Both the position numbers and the translations under genes were made by a program. From Hyparrhenia diplandra (lineage: Eukaryota; Streptophyta; Magnoliopsida; Poales; Poaceae): a DNA stretch of 64,000 bases. This document shows positions 1 to 12,082 of the stretch, piece by piece. Below the pieces are notes generated by a model, which was not told the origin of the DNA, did not search any database, and saw nothing but the letters and a program-made list of their open reading frames with translations. Position 1 is the first letter of the stretch, and each line of letters begins with the position of its first letter. Location: positions 434,001 to 498,000 of the forward strand of contig JADLZK010009384.1 in the NCBI GenBank assembly GCA_015847255.1, in the 5' to 3' direction.

Positions 1-353
1 CACAAATCCATACAAAATAGTTGTCCGGACCTCTCCCCTCGAGCAACTACAGATTGGGAAACCCTAATGGAGGCTGAAACTGGAGAGACAAGTCTGGGTG
101 AAGAGACTGCCTTCATATTTATAGCCCAAGTCCTAGTGGCTGTGCTATTACTACTCTACTCCTATGGATACAATTGCTGAAACCACTTAGAGGGGGCATA
201 ATGGTCGGACTTGGATATCTTTCGATCCGGCGGCCACCGCGCCTCCTTATCTGCCACCGCGCCTCCTCATCCGTACCATCGTTCCACGCCAATCTCCAAG
301 ATGCCACCATGTGCCGTCCTTCCGTCCACCGGAACGTCCCGGGTTTTGATGCC
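1..353 (-). other. Retroelement-like leader with minus-strand TATA
   Basis: There is no convincing gene here. On the minus strand a TATA-like stretch (complement of 116-124, reading CTATAAATA) is followed by a leader-like sequence running toward position 1. This is what an LTR promoter in minus orientation looks like, but neither LTR end can be fixed because the window starts inside it. Confidence 0.3.
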
Positions 354-480
354 CAAACCCGCGAAATCATCACCGATGGTTTTGAGGCTCAAACCACCAA
401 ACACGCCTGTGGTTTTGAGGCTCAAACCACGAAACCCGCGTCGATGGTTTTGAGGGCAAACCACCAAACCTCCTCGACAC
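354..480. repeat. Tandem repeat, about 35 bp period
   Basis: Four degenerate units share the core GGTTTTGAGGCTCAAACCAC, which is itself nearly palindromic. In translation they give repeated GFEAQTTK-like (plus) or GLSLKTTG-like (minus) peptides. Similar peptide repeats are common in conceptual translations of non-coding parts of grass retrotransposons. I infer retroelement debris rather than a gene. Confidence 0.55.
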
Positions 481-939
481 ATGTCATCACCGTCTTGACC
501 GCCCCGAAGTCGCCAAGTCATCCGAGCTCCCCGCTCTGCTTGCACGCTGGCCATCTTGACCCGATCGACACGATCCCGCCACGTCCTCTTGCATTCGCCG
601 ATGTCCCGGATGTCAGCCACCATGGCTAGCCACCGGGCGTCTGGTCCCTCGGTCCAAGCCTCACGTCCGTCCTTCACCCCGCGATCCGTCGGCCCGGCGC
701 GTCCTCCATGGCCACTTCACCTCTTTATCGCCTACCATCTCCGAGCTTCACACCGTACAACACGAACCAAGAGATATGTCTTCGACACACTCCACGTGTG
801 CCGGTGAACATAGCCGAAGCATAAAAAGATAAATGAAAATAGAAGTAAAATATTGACTGTTGACAATCACTCAATCACAAAACTAAACACATGTGACCTA
901 AATCAACCATGTGTTCGCAGCACTTCGAGTAGTTGTTGC
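481..939. other. GC-rich retroelement debris
   Basis: A minus-strand reading frame is open from about 677 down to 267 and includes the peptide repeats, but it has no recognisable domain. It most likely belongs with the flanking repeat-derived sequence. Confidence 0.3.
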
Positions 940-1400
940 TGATTGTGGGGCAATTCCCCTCTGGTAGCCACGGCACCCTACTTGGGACACGACCTCATGG
1001 GTGGCTCGGCCCAGAATGTCATGGAGTGCGGTTCAAGGCTGGACGCCGCATGCCGCACGACATCCATAGGATATTCTGAAGATGGCGATCTTCTAGGATA
1101 GACTCGATTTCGAAAATCATGTAACCGATCGTACTCTACTCAGTGTCGTAGTTTCTATATGTAACCTTACCCCCGACTATATAAGGCAGGTAGGGACCTC
1201 CCTCATTTTTCACCTCAAGGTATATGATAGCCAATACATACAACAAAACACAGAACGAAGGGCGTTGCGTCACGCCGAAGGCCAGAACTTAGATACATCG
1301 GTGTCTTGTGTCTCCGTAACCACCTAGATCTTGGTCTCACACAGCCCGCCGCTCAATCTACCATCCTGGGCAACCCCTCGGTGGACTGTCGAATGTATAT
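940..1400 (+). repeat. Truncated gypsy-type LTR fragment
   Basis: The stretch has the layout of a grass gypsy LTR: a TATA box (1177-1185, CTATATAAG), a leader beginning around 1200, and a downstream segment ending near GGTGGACTGTCG at about 1390. No partner LTR, primer-binding site or TSD is visible, so it is a fragment. Confidence 0.45.
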
Positions 1401-1851
1401 CTTCAATGCAAATTATTAACTGGTTCGGTTCCACACATGCTGCAAAGGTTGGCTCAGTTGAAAGGAATAGAGTTGTTAACATTCTGGAAGATATATAACC
1501 CTTATGTGCTCTTTTTTTGTGTGCCATCAATTCATTTCAAGAGTGGATATTTTTTGTGGAGTCTCGCATAGAAAACCTTTGCATACTTGTGGATGTGCGA
1601 CCAACAGCTAATTCTTCTTTAACACATGGTAGTGGGGTGCATAACCAGGTTGGACTTGGACCACTAATTGTAGGAGGTCTCCCCACCCTAAATAAGTGTC
1701 ATTTACGTTTTTCGAGAAACAACTTTAACTAAATTTATATTTAATAATATTAATACATGTGATAAAAAATTAGTATCATTGGAAAGATATTTGAATCTAG
1801 TTTTTAACAAAATTATTTAGAGACACAAATGTTGCATGCATTTTCTATAAA
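1401..1851. other. Unassigned sequence
   Basis: AT-rich intergenic-type sequence left of element A. I see no gene, RNA or repeat structure in it. Confidence 0.4.
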
Positions 1852-1856
1852 CCGAG
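1852..1856. repeat. TSD of element A, left copy (CCGAG)
   Basis: CCGAG lies directly before the TG of the left LTR and recurs at 41593-41597 directly after the CA of the right LTR. Five bases is the normal duplication for gypsy integrases. Confidence 0.93.
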
Positions 1857-3336
1857 TGTTGACAACTGTTATAGCATAATATTAATAGTCAACTAAACAT
1901 GAAATAAGGGCATAAAATAAATAATCATATAGACTAGGGGGCTTTTTACTGACATAATTCCACGAGTTTTGGTGATTTATATATTTTCGGGGATGAAACA
2001 AGAAAAGCCTAGAGTTTGCAAAGGAATACAAGGCATAAACATGTTCTAAACATATTCCAAGATGGTAAAATTGCAGAGAGCTCGTCGAGACGATCGAAAC
2101 GGATATATTGTTCGCTATATTGAGTCCGGAATCAAAAGATATCACCTAGAAAGCGAGAGTTCACTAAAACAGCCATAACTTTCACATCCGGACTCCGTTT
2201 TCGATGAAACACGCCTCTCGGAAAGCTATCGACGAGATCTACGCACCTGCGAAGGATAGGGCCCAAAAAGCCCAACTTGGGGCGCGGCTGCCCTGCCCTA
2301 GGGCCCACTCGGGGCCTGCTTTGGAGGTCGGTTCCAAAACGTCATTGAGGTGGGATCTAGGCCGTCTATCAAGGTCGGTTTGATCCTACGGCCACGGAGG
2401 CTTGCTTGGCCCCTACTCCACCTCGGGGCTATATAGCGGACCCCCAGGGTGAAACCCTAATTCATTCCATTCATTATCTCCTGACCTATTGGTCATCGAG
2501 GTGTCCCAATGTGAGGACAACCTCTCCACTAGAGAATTAGGGCTAGACTCTCCAATGTAGTAGATTAGCAACTAGAGAGTTAGGGAGAGCAGAACTACGC
2601 CCGGTTCTAGAGAAGTCTTTAGAGTTTGGTATGTCTTGTATCCTTTCTTTGTAAGACAAGATATATATATATATATTTATCTTCTCTATTTACTTTCATG
2701 CCTTTCATATAATTGGTTAGCATAGTTGTTATGCCTTTGCATGAGATCTCCGCTCGCATCGAGTGCTCTAGTTATCATATGTGATTAGAGTAGTAATTAA
2801 TAGTATATACATGGTGTCTAGACTAGAGGTTACCTGAGATTGCACCCAATCCCACAGATAGTACGTGGTAGCCCCAGGTGGTGACAGCCCTGATGGCCAA
2901 CGTATTCCACCACGTTCGGGTTGGTGTTTGTAGGACCTTGTCAGAGCTTCCTAGCCCCCTTCTCATCCCTTTCTCTGGCTAGTGTTCTGATGTCCCAAAG
3001 TGCTATGGTATGATTGCTATCATAGAACCTAAGTAATAGAGAAGTATATAGGAACCTAGATCTCTCCCGCTGTCCTCTCAATGTGCTACTACACATTTAT
3101 CATAGGAATTCTCTTGTGTGTTATATTATCCATATCTCATTTACCCTCTCACTTTAGTCTAGTGGTTTGCTAAGTTAGTAGACACATGATTGTGAGTTAT
3201 TAGAATTCTTTAGCCAAAGCTTCCCTGTGGATACGATACTCTAAAATACTCATCCTAGGGAAAAGCTACAATGGTAGGTATTACGTGTAAACTGCGGAAT
3301 CCTTCATATTCTTTTAGCACTTAATAAATACCAACA
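1857..3336 (+). repeat. Element A left LTR
   Basis: This 1480 bp repeat begins TGTTGACA and ends CCAACA, and it aligns end to end with 40082-41592. It contains a TATA-like CTATATAG at 2429-2436. The 5' end carries the terminal hairpin arms GTTGAC/GTCAAC (1858-1893). The RTGGT hairpin lies at 2806-2820; its left arm is mutated here (TATAC) but intact in the right LTR. Confidence 0.93.
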
Positions 3337-3339
3337 AGC

Positions 3340-3360
3340 TTTTTTGCGCCGTTGCGGGAA
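3340..3360 (+). other. Element A primer-binding site (tRNA-Asp-like)
   Basis: Just inside the left LTR the sequence TTGCGCCGTTGCGGGAA is a decayed match to the complement of the plant tRNA-Asp 3' end (TGGCGCCGTTGCCGGGG). tRNA-Asp priming is typical of the Athila lineage. Confidence 0.7.
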
Positions 3361-6300
3361 GCATTTGGCGTAAACATTTTAATAATGATCTTCATGTCCT
3401 GCTAATTTAGTGTATCACTAGCTTTAGTAGGATTACCCTTGTTACGTTGAGTTGTGGAATAGACGGGACAAAAGATGTCGTTCGACCTTCCGACAAGATT
3501 CCACAAGAAAAAAAAGAGAAACTTTTGAAGAACCCGAGGGTGCGGATCATTCAAGATTCATCAACATTGGAACCACTGCTATCTCAAGGTGCGCATTTAA
3601 ATATATATTATTCTAACCATGTGTGGATTGGAAAAGAAGTCGCCGTCACAATAATTCAATGCACACATCTCTAGTGACGTACACATAGAAGCTGCACATC
3701 ATGGTAAGTATGATTAATAAAGGTGAGAAAGTCTTGCTCATGGACTATAAATTGATTGAGTAGTTATCATTTAATTTCTTGCATTGCATTGCATGTTTAC
3801 TTGATCAATTTATGCATTCATTCCACTTAGTTTATATTTTCTCATAGTATATCCATTGCATGTTTAATTCCTTGCATATAATCATGTCATTCTCATTAAA
3901 AAAAAAAAAAAAATCTCACCATGATCATGCTCCTTCGTCTCTAATTGGATAAATCTCTATAGTGCTTTGATGCTACCTTTATCTACTATAGTATGCTTTG
4001 GTTTGGAAGTACTGCACATACTTTCATTTGCTTTTAAATTAAGCGTGGTGCTTAGGTTAAGTAGCCTTCCTTAATTGAATTAGACATGGAGTCTAGTTTG
4101 GTTATTGAACTAAGAATTGCTTGCGTAGACATTAGATATTTTGTTGGACTAACCCTTGTAGAAAACTCTCAAATCCAATTCGGGAAAGTCAAGAGGTGAA
4201 CTTAGATCAGAGATGAAGCAAGGCATATGATGAACTCCAACCTTGTGCAAAATACACTGCTCATTCATCATTGATGGAAGAATTGTAAGTATCAAATATC
4301 ATTCAACTTGTCTTTTGCTACAAGTTACCTTTGCCTTGACCCATATACTAGAGTGCAGCCATAAACAAAATTTAATAAAATCTGTGCTAAAATATAAACA
4401 AAGAACCAACTTTTCACTAGCATAGATGAAATCATATAAACTTTGGACACAACCCCTACTTCAATCTTGTTGTATTCCTTCGGGTATGTGTCCACTAATA
4501 TTTTGCAGAAAAAAGAGTCTATGCTATGTCTATTCGATGAAGAAGAGTACCATACAACACGATCAGTAAAAAGTAATCACTCAACGAAGTGGATGGACAA
4601 AGCAATGGGCCACAAGAACATAAAAGACAGGTAAGTGAATATAAATTTCATATTTGTATACAACTTTTTGTCTTATGTTACGCTTAAAAATCTGAGCACA
4701 TGAAGGCTCATGCTAAAAGAAAACAACAACATGTTCCTAGGACAAGTTCCTTCGGGTACTCGGTCACTAACCTTGCGGGAACAAAGGATGAACAACATCT
4801 AAGGACATGGTGATTGCAACACATGATTAGGGATGGTTCAGCATTCACACTTAAAGTGTCGAGTGAGGGAAGGCTCGAGCATGGGGAGGAAGGTCGACTC
4901 CTCTAAAGATCATCCGACATTACTCTTCCTCTTCTCAAGCTCCCGTCACTCGACATGCTGGTTTGCAATCCCCCCTACTCACTATTACTTTGTCTCTCTA
5001 AGTTTGAATGGTTATAAATGTCATACTTCAAAATCAAACTTAAGATATAATAAAATTTACCATTAGAGAAAAGTAATAGTGAACAAATTCTAATTAAAAT
5101 ATCCAACCAAAACTTTTTCTAGCAAAGAAGCAACCTTTAGCTCTGTGACAATTCTACCCTAGTTTACAATTACTTGTATATTCCTTCGGGTATATGTTGT
5201 CAACTAATCCTCTGAGGAATAAAATCATGAGAGGAGCAAAAAGGTTCGAGCACAATTTAAAGAACAAGAAAGGAAGGACGATGTAATAAAGGAGACAAGT
5301 GAGGAACAAGGTACACAAGAGGCCAAAGAAGAAAAGCTTCGAGCAGAAGAAAAGGACCACCACAAGGTGTTACGCCGTCACACTCCAATAATAAGGTAAC
5401 ATCTTGAGGTAAGTTGTCATTAATTAAGCTTTACCTTAATTATGGCTTGTTCATACATAAAGAATCAAATATGTTAGAGTAACAACCTTGCTTGATCTAG
5501 CTTTATTTGCTCAACTTGTTTTGTTTCTTTATTTGTTCCTATCACCACTCTCTTGATCTCATAGTCCTAATCATATAAGCTAGAATGTTGCACACTTTGC
5601 TTTGGAAGAAGATAATCATGCCTTTGATACATCATGTATAGACAAGAAAACCCTTCCAAGAGTCAAGGAGTTTGTTTCGATCCGTCGAAAGTTTTAACTT
5701 CAACATTCATGCTCAATCTTATGATCTTGTCACCCAAGTTAGGACTAACCAAAGCATATAAGAAATCAACTCAATCTTGTTTAATGTGCCTATGGTTTTG
5801 GTTCTGTTGATGTTTTCCCACCAACAGAGCCCATACACTTGATCTCTACCTTCACTTTGCAAGTAGGACACACTTTGAGCAAAAGGTGGAGAAGTCTATC
5901 GATCTCTCCAAAATTCAACAAGTGAATGTCTTACGAGCATGCACACTAAACAAGATGCTGCCTACGTCCATGCTCATCTCCAACTCACGAGACCAGCAAA
6001 AGAACATGGGTGACACCATCCGAGTACGGCTATATATCAAGATGAAATAATAAACTCAAGGAAACAATGAGGTAAGAAGTCTTGTTCAGAGGACTTAAAA
6101 CACACCGAACCCTCGGCGAAAGGTAAGATCGGTAGTTATCCATATTTAGTGCATAGCATATTTACTTTCTTGCATTGCATAATCATTTTCCTTTAGCATA
6201 TTTACATTACAACACTAGCACTTTGCATTAGAAAAGAAAATAAAAATATTTGTTTGTTGCATACGAAACAAAACTCTAAGCCCCATATGAGTAATTTTGT

Positions 6301-6509
6301 ATGTGTAACAACCCACAAGGATATTTATTGTGGTGGCATAAAAATAAAATAAATATGCATGCATCATCATCCTTATCTGCATAGAAAATTAAAAAAAATA
6401 TTTAATCTTTTTTGAAAGATTCCCAAGCAGACAAAAGCAACGTGGCTAACCCCTAACGCTTAATCAAGTTTCACTAGCTTTGTTGTCTATTTGAGTTCAG
6501 CGAGGATCC
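3361..6509 (+). other. Element A internal region, left part, non-coding
   Basis: This is about 3.1 kb without a recognisable protein domain. The longest frame, at 3447-3674 (75 codons), matches nothing I know. Structured features are two hairpins at 4040-4054 (TAAGC-GTGGT-GCTTA) and 4081-4095 (TAGAC-ATGGA-GTCTA), a poly-A run at 3899-3914, and three copies of a TTCCTTCGGGTA motif at about 4476, 4748 and 5180. Confidence 0.6.
4040..4095 (+). other. Tandem RTGG-loop hairpins in element A internal region
   Basis: Two 5-bp-stem hairpins sit 26 bases apart: TAAGC-GTGGT-GCTTA and TAGAC-ATGGA-GTCTA. The same pair occurs in B (22780-22841) and D (33900-33958). The second hairpin has different stem bases in each element, yet both arms remain complementary. 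Confidence 0.7.
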
Positions 6510-6512
6510 CAA
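6510..6512. repeat. TSD of CACTA-1, left copy (CAA)
   Basis: The 3-bp duplication CAA is found here and at 18236-18238, as expected for CACTA transposons. Confidence 0.85.
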
Positions 6513-7090
6513 CACTACAAGATTTCGACCCTATTGCCACTCAACATCATTTGCATCACCATAAATTGTGTTGTAATAGGGGTGCATTTTGCAACATTTT
6601 TCCAAAAAGCGTGGCAATAGGAAATTTGTGTTGCCACAAAAATAGTGCATTGCAATTTTTACGTTCAATGTTGCAAGAGGTGACACCTATAGCAACACTT
6701 TTTGAGAAGTGTTGCTATTGGTTAATAATATTGCCATAATGATATTTAGTTGTATTAGTATTGATTGGCGTTGCAACTGTCTAGTTCTCTTGCAACCATA
6801 TAAAATAGTATTGCTATTGTTTGATATTATTGCCACAATGTTGTTGGGTTGTAATATTTTGCACGGCTGTTGCAATAGGTAGGATGGGTATCGCAACAAA
6901 ATTTCTATTGCGATGCAATAGTTTGTTGTTATTGCCACAACTTTGTTTGGTTGTAATACTTTTCACTACCATTGCAATAGATAGCGATTTATTGCAACTA
7001 AATACCTAAAGCGATGCGATACTATGTTGCTATTGCCACATGTCAATTTAGTTGCTATAAAATCTTTGTGTAGTTGTAATATGCTGTTGT
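6513..7090 (+). repeat. CACTA-1 left subterminal repeat array
   Basis: Dense direct and inverted short repeats are built on TTGCAATAG, TTGCCACAA and GCAACACTTT. Such arrays are the usual transposase-binding zone next to CACTA termini. The same motifs recur at the right end. Confidence 0.8.
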
Positions 7091-8157
7091 AGAAAACATT
7101 TGTATTTCGTGGGCTTTGGGTATAGAAAAAGGACCAAAGCTAACCGGCAGCCTACGCGAACTGCTTGAGACCACATCACATCCATCAATCGATCAAGAGA
7201 TGAAGCTCCTGAATCCACCAGCGAGAGAAGGGAAAGTGCCTCGTCGCTGTTGGCTCTTGATGACTCGCATGCAGTGAGCAAGTGCTACTTTAATTTGATC
7301 ACTAGTAAAGTGCTAGTGCTAAAGCTACATGAAACAAATTTACAGTTGACTTGGTGCCAAAAGCTATAATGAGAAATTTATGCTTCCATTAATAAAAGTG
7401 TGCTCTTAGAGCTCGGTACATTTAACAAGTGTATATCAGAGGAGAGTACTATGGCAAGAGCACACATGAATCAACTCATCAAAATTTCAGTAAATTTTGT
7501 TTGATGTGTTCTCTCTTTACCTTGAGCCAGTTTTCGCACATGAAAAAAAAAGAATTGCAAATGTTAGATAATGTGGTACAGAGAATAATCCTAGGCACTA
7601 AAACTGCCTACAATTCTAGTGGCAGACATAGCACGGATGTTTGCCTGAGCTGCATCCTAAATTATCATCTAAGTAGTAAACTATCACAATTTTGTCATAC
7701 TGAAAATATAGTAACCAAATCCTCTTCTGATTACAGCACATCAAAATGGAAATTGGATAAAAAACTTAACTCACAGATTATACATCTATATGCACACCAG
7801 GGCCAAACATAACTAAATTCCAACAAGAAATGTACCAAGATCGGCTGTAGAGCAGCACAGATCAGATGAGAGGACTGCAGCGTTGCAATCATGTTTAGGA
7901 TGGTAAGTTGAATGTACAAGGTCTTCTTGATCGAATAACCTGAAGAAATTCTAGCCTTCTTACAGTTCGATTAAGACTCCAAGTTGAAGTTGAAAAATCA
8001 CAGATTCTGCATATATTGTTTATATAAAGACATATATGTACAGTGCACCATTTCATTTAAATAATCTATAAGGCAATTCCTTTGTTCTAACATGAAAGAT
8101 CGCCAAAACAGCAACATATAAAAAAGTAGTATGCTGGAGACGTCATCTTGCATCCTA
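7091..8157. other. CACTA-1 interior, unassigned
   Basis: AT-rich sequence with a few short frames, such as 7429-7812 plus, none with a recognisable domain. It may be intron-like DNA from captured genes. Confidence 0.35.
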
Positions 8158-8279
8158 TACTGCAAGTGGCTTGATTTGTCCCAAAAAGATTTAGCTGCGC
8201 CGAATACAGCTGCAGAGCCTCCCATGTCTAATTTCATCAGCTTGATGCTGCAGCCTATGGTCACCATGAAAGACAGACG
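8158..8279 (-). pseudogene. Captured leucine aminopeptidase (M17) exon fragment
   Basis: Read on the minus strand, the frame gives a GCSIKLMKLDMGGSAAVFGAAK-like stretch. This corresponds to the metal- and substrate-binding core of plant M17 leucyl aminopeptidases, which have GCSIELMKFDMGGSAAV there. A frameshift right after it lets the homology continue in another frame as LGQIKPLAV before a stop. The native enzyme is a hexameric zinc aminopeptidase of about 500 residues. Only about 40 residues remain, and I found no neighbouring M17 exons on either side. It is a broken fragment carried inside CACTA-1, not a gene. Confidence 0.8.
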
Positions 8280-9160
8280 TACCATTTAGGAGGACAATTT
8301 GGCAGTTGGGAGACTCTGAAAATATGTAGCCGTTAATGTCTTGCTACCTGCTAGACTCAATCACCATGAAATTCTTGATAACTAACTGACTCGCCAAGCA
8401 CATCTAATTGAGAGAACAATTCAACATATGCACTCAGAAATAGCAGCAAAGCTTTTGCTGTCCATTCTAAAAACATATGCATTCAGAGTTTGGTAGCCAA
8501 CCTAAAATGAAAGAAATGGTCAGAACAATGGAAACCAAATAAGCACCAACTCTACAAATGGTGGTTCGATCCTAAACTGTAAGAAGAAAATATATGCTTT
8601 GCAGCTTTATGAGCTTAAACTTTGAGATAGTACTTATTCACTTATTAAAGCAACCAGCAAACTGGAGTAACTCCATATACTACACATATGCAGTGAAGTA
8701 CATATTATAAATATCACACTCAGTGTAATGTTAACATGTAAATGTTAAAAATATTTTCATTGACAATACATGTAGATCCGATGCACACTAATATGCTAAT
8801 TTCAGAAAGTTGGACATGCCGTGGCTGCCACTGTTTTGTATGTTTGAGAATGCACTAATCCTCTGTCCGTACAAACATGATTAAATTCTGAAAGAAGTTG
8901 AGCTATCAGCTTCTATTTAAGAATCATCTAGAAAGTATTTTTTTTTCTCAAATTTAGTTCCCAGAATTTATCATGTGCCTCAGTTTTTTTGATCAACTTT
9001 AGTTCCCAGATTTTATCATGTGCCTCAAATAAGCTCTTCTCGGCAGTATGTGTCACTGTGCATATATCAGGAACTCAAAATTAAAAACAAAATGCAAATG
9101 GAGTGCCAATATCTGTAAGTCAGCACTACCTTCGTAAAACAAAGTCACGAAAGACAAGCA
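8280..9160. other. CACTA-1 interior, unassigned, with a short duplication
   Basis: AT-rich intron-like sequence. Around 8950-9028 a 35-bp unit (TTTAGTTCCCAGAATTTATC...) is tandemly duplicated. No gene is recognised. Confidence 0.35.
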
Positions 9161-9302
9161 AGGAACCACAAGAGAGCCAATGGGAACCTTTTACTCGGCC
9201 TTGTCCAGAGAATAGAGGGCTGCAGACGGTGCCGGTGCTGTCTTCTCTTTCACCTATGTCATTGTTGGCATTGTCCACCACATCTTCCATGCCTGGGCAC
9301 CA
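9161..9302 (-). other. Possible captured exon, unidentified
   Basis: On the minus strand an acceptor-like GTGCCCAG precedes an open stretch beginning MEDVVDNANNDIGE and rich in acidic residues. It ends near AAAG followed by GT. It lies in the same orientation as the two-exon frame at 10999-11381, but a simple splice to that frame does not keep phase. I recognise no family. Confidence 0.3.
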
Positions 9303-10998
9303 AGACACAAGTTGTAAATATGGGGAGACATGAGAAATTTCATGTCAACAATGTCCAAGTGCAATCGAGCATGGTTTTATTCAAGAAGTAAAACTGAACA
9401 TAGTATTTTATTAGTCAACAATGCCCAGACTGAACAAATCATAAATTGTGAAAATTCTGAACATAATTAAAATACTTGCTAAGGAACACTATACTCAATG
9501 GCAGACACCAGTTTTTTAACTATTGAAGCTAGAGGAAAGGTCAGCTTTGTTGAACAAGTTGTCTCAGTTGGTATGCTCGAGCAATCCTGGAACCATGACG
9601 ATTTTAGCAGCATTCAACAAAGATGAATTTTGTGGGCTTAACCAAAATAAAAAATAGATTCTTGCTCAGATACTAAGCTGGAAACTTTTCAATACTTTAT
9701 ACTTTCACATGGATAACGACAATACTTCAATCAATATTTTGCCATTAAAAACGGATGTACTTCATAAGTACTTTCAAAACTGAATGGGGGCATAGGAAAA
9801 AAAACGCACCAAAGTAGTTGCGTCGCTAGAACATTTGAGGGAGACGGAGGTGTGGAGCCAAAATCTGCAATCCATAAATGTATTTAGCAGCATCCTGGAA
9901 CGATGGATGCATGAACAATAAACATAGTGAGGGCACCCTTTTTTAGAAAATAGGAAAAAGTTCCAGCCTCCTCTTTCAATATGTATGAGTCCACAATTGA
10001 ATGTCTAGCAGCAGAGATGCAAAAAATGAAAACTACACCTACATCAAGCCCCAATTTATCGTCTAATCAGGACCTCTGCAATAGAGGCATTGTAAGATAA
10101 GGGACAAAGCAGCAAACAAAGCTTGGAAGCAAGTACAGTGGTTTAAGTACATGAATTGAGTACTCTGCATTTAAGAAGGTTTTAATTCAGCTAATCACAT
10201 GTAATATTTGTTCTATCAAAATATATCTTCAGAAATCTAGAGCAGCATTTCCACCAAGCAAACACAAAAGATTAAGAACAACCTGTGTTGACATGTTACA
10301 ATCCCATATCACAGATTCAAGACAATACACTTCAGTTAAAATCAAGAACTACCGACCAGTCTAGTACAAGCAGGAGACATGGAAAATTGCTAGGACAGTT
10401 GGCTGCCGCGCCCACAGATAGCAATGGCTTCTGCTAGTTATTAAATTGTTTTTTTTTATGAAATCAACACACTGCAATAGCTTCAGCAACAAAGAACTGA
10501 TGAAATGGCTTCAGAATTTGCTAGGCTGATCAGTTTAGTCAATAATTTGCTAGGCTGATCAGTTATAGTAATAGGTTTTTAACATGTCAACATGGTGCAA
10601 ATTAACAAATCAAAGCATCTGGCCGCTGAATTGTTTATTTAACAACAGCATCTGATGGACAGAAAGGAGGGATATGAGATGTCAACAAGGGGGATAGGGA
10701 CAAGTCAGGTCACCGTATCCCAGCATCATCAGCAGGTAATAATTTATTCCTAACATGCCATCACTCTAAAGCATCATCAGCAGGCAATAATTTATTCCTA
10801 ACATCTAGCCCACATGCTGAACTGCATGGCACCAGATTGGTTGTAACCACACCAAAGATGGATGCGAAGGAAATAGTATGCTATTTCACATCTGAATATT
10901 ATGGTACCGATTCACAAATAGTACACACAAACTAAGATTTATGTTGGCTGTACACACAAGTGCCACACATCTATCAGGAGTTGCTGCAGAAATCTCAC
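9303..10998. other. CACTA-1 interior, unassigned
   Basis: Intron-like AT-rich sequence. Two local tandem duplications are visible: GCTAGGCTGATCAGTT at about 10527 and 10549, and a CATCATCAGCAGG-AATAATTTATTCC unit at about 10722 and 10773. No gene is supported. Confidence 0.35.
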
Positions 10999-11381
10999 CT
11001 GGAGACTAGACACTTCCCCTTTCTGATTGCAGCAGGTTCGGCAAGAGACATAGGCTTCGAGCTGCAGCAACTCTAGCCTGTCCAATGCATCATCGCTTCC
11101 TGTGTTGCCTCCTACATGGCCGGGTACCTCGTGCGGCAGCGCCGCCAAGCCACCGTCGTTGCCTGTGTTGCTGCCGAGCCCCTGTGACACGCCGCACATC
11201 AGGCACATGGACAGGCGAGCAAGCAAGAAAAGCGAGGGGAAGGGGAAGGAATAGGTCAAACCTTGGAGGATGACGTTCGGCCTGGTGACGGCGGAGGCGG
11301 CGACGCCGGCGTTGGCACTGGCGTGGGGCGTGGCACGGCAGTGCGGACACGAGAGCTAGAAAGAGAGAGGAACGGGAACAT
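10999..11381 (-). CDS. Captured two-exon 5' gene fragment, unknown product
   Basis: On the minus strand an ATG at 11381 opens a 40-codon exon (11262-11381) that is proline- and serine-rich (PTPVPTPASPPPSP). It ends at AAG followed by GTTTGA. An 80-base GT-AG intron (11182-11261) precedes a 61-codon exon (10999-11181) ending CAG|GTGAGA. Both junctions are phase 0, so the reading frame continues through both exons (GLGSNTGNDGG...LDRLELLQLEAYVSC...). I do not recognise the protein. A clean phase-0 intron with good sites suggests a genuine gene 5' end, captured by CACTA-1 and possibly still transcribed. The frame downstream of 10999 is unresolved. Confidence 0.5.
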
Positions 11382-11944
11382 GTCGCTGTTGGGGACGTGC
11401 AGCGGCGGCGTCCTTGCCTGCGCTTTCCCTTGTTGGCCTGCTCAGTTCGTCCGCCGCCGAATGCCGATAGATTGAAAGTAAGGGAAGGGGAATGGAGAAG
11501 AGAGTCCTGGAGGGAGGTGAATGGATAAGAACGGCGAATTTTTGTTGCTCCCGCGTCCGCTTGCGCGCGCCTCCCATCCGCGCCTTTTCACCCCTCTCTC
11601 TCTCTTGCGCGTGGGCCATTCGCTGAGTCGGCGGCCGCCAGACTCGTTTTTCAGAGGCGCGGACTTGTTTTTGTGAGCGGGGAGACGTTCATGGCTAAAT
11701 TTAAAGTTGGTTCTAATCCAGTTGTCAAAAAAAAAGTTGATTCTAATCCTTTTCGTTTTTAATTAAAAAGTTTGGCGGACTGCTCGTGCACATTGATTTT
11801 TTAAAAAATATTTTAGAACTTGTTTAGAATTTTATTCGAACATAGTTTGGTCTCATGCAAAAAAATCTTAATTTTGGAAATTGTTTTTGGTAATTTTTGT
11901 ATTATTATATTTTGTTAGAAGAGACTAAGAAAACAACGTATATA
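11382..11944. other. GC-rich 5' flank of captured gene
   Basis: The sequence is GC- and pyrimidine/purine-rich up to about 11690, as expected for the promoter and 5' leader of the minus-strand frame. It then turns AT-rich. No defined promoter box is evident. Confidence 0.35.
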
Positions 11945-12080
11945 CTCCCTATTCAAATTGTAGTTACTATATAAGATTCATTTCTTTTCTTAATTGTATC
12001 TACACATATGGTTTATAACTAGATAACAAAATCAATGTATCTAAAAAGCCAAAGTGAACTATAATTTAGAAACGAGGGAG
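11945..12080. mobile_element. Stowaway-like MITE
   Basis: This 136-bp element has CTCCCT...GAGGGAG terminal inverted repeats flanked by TA on both sides (11943-11944 and 12081-12082), the Tc1/mariner-derived Stowaway signature. Internal sequence near the ends is also inverted (TTGTAGTTACTATA against TATAATTTAGAAAC). Confidence 0.8.
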
Positions 12081-12082
12081 TA

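Noticed and set aside
354..480. CRISPR-like array
   Set aside because: Units are degenerate tandem repeats without unique spacers, in a plant genome.
3340..3360. tRNA gene (also at 19740, 28355 and 30357)
   Set aside because: Only the 18-base complement of the tRNA-Asp 3' end is present. These are retrotransposon primer sites.
7429..7812. A 127-codon plus-strand gene in CACTA-1
   Set aside because: No domain, AT-rich composition, and no splice or promoter support. Probably a chance frame.
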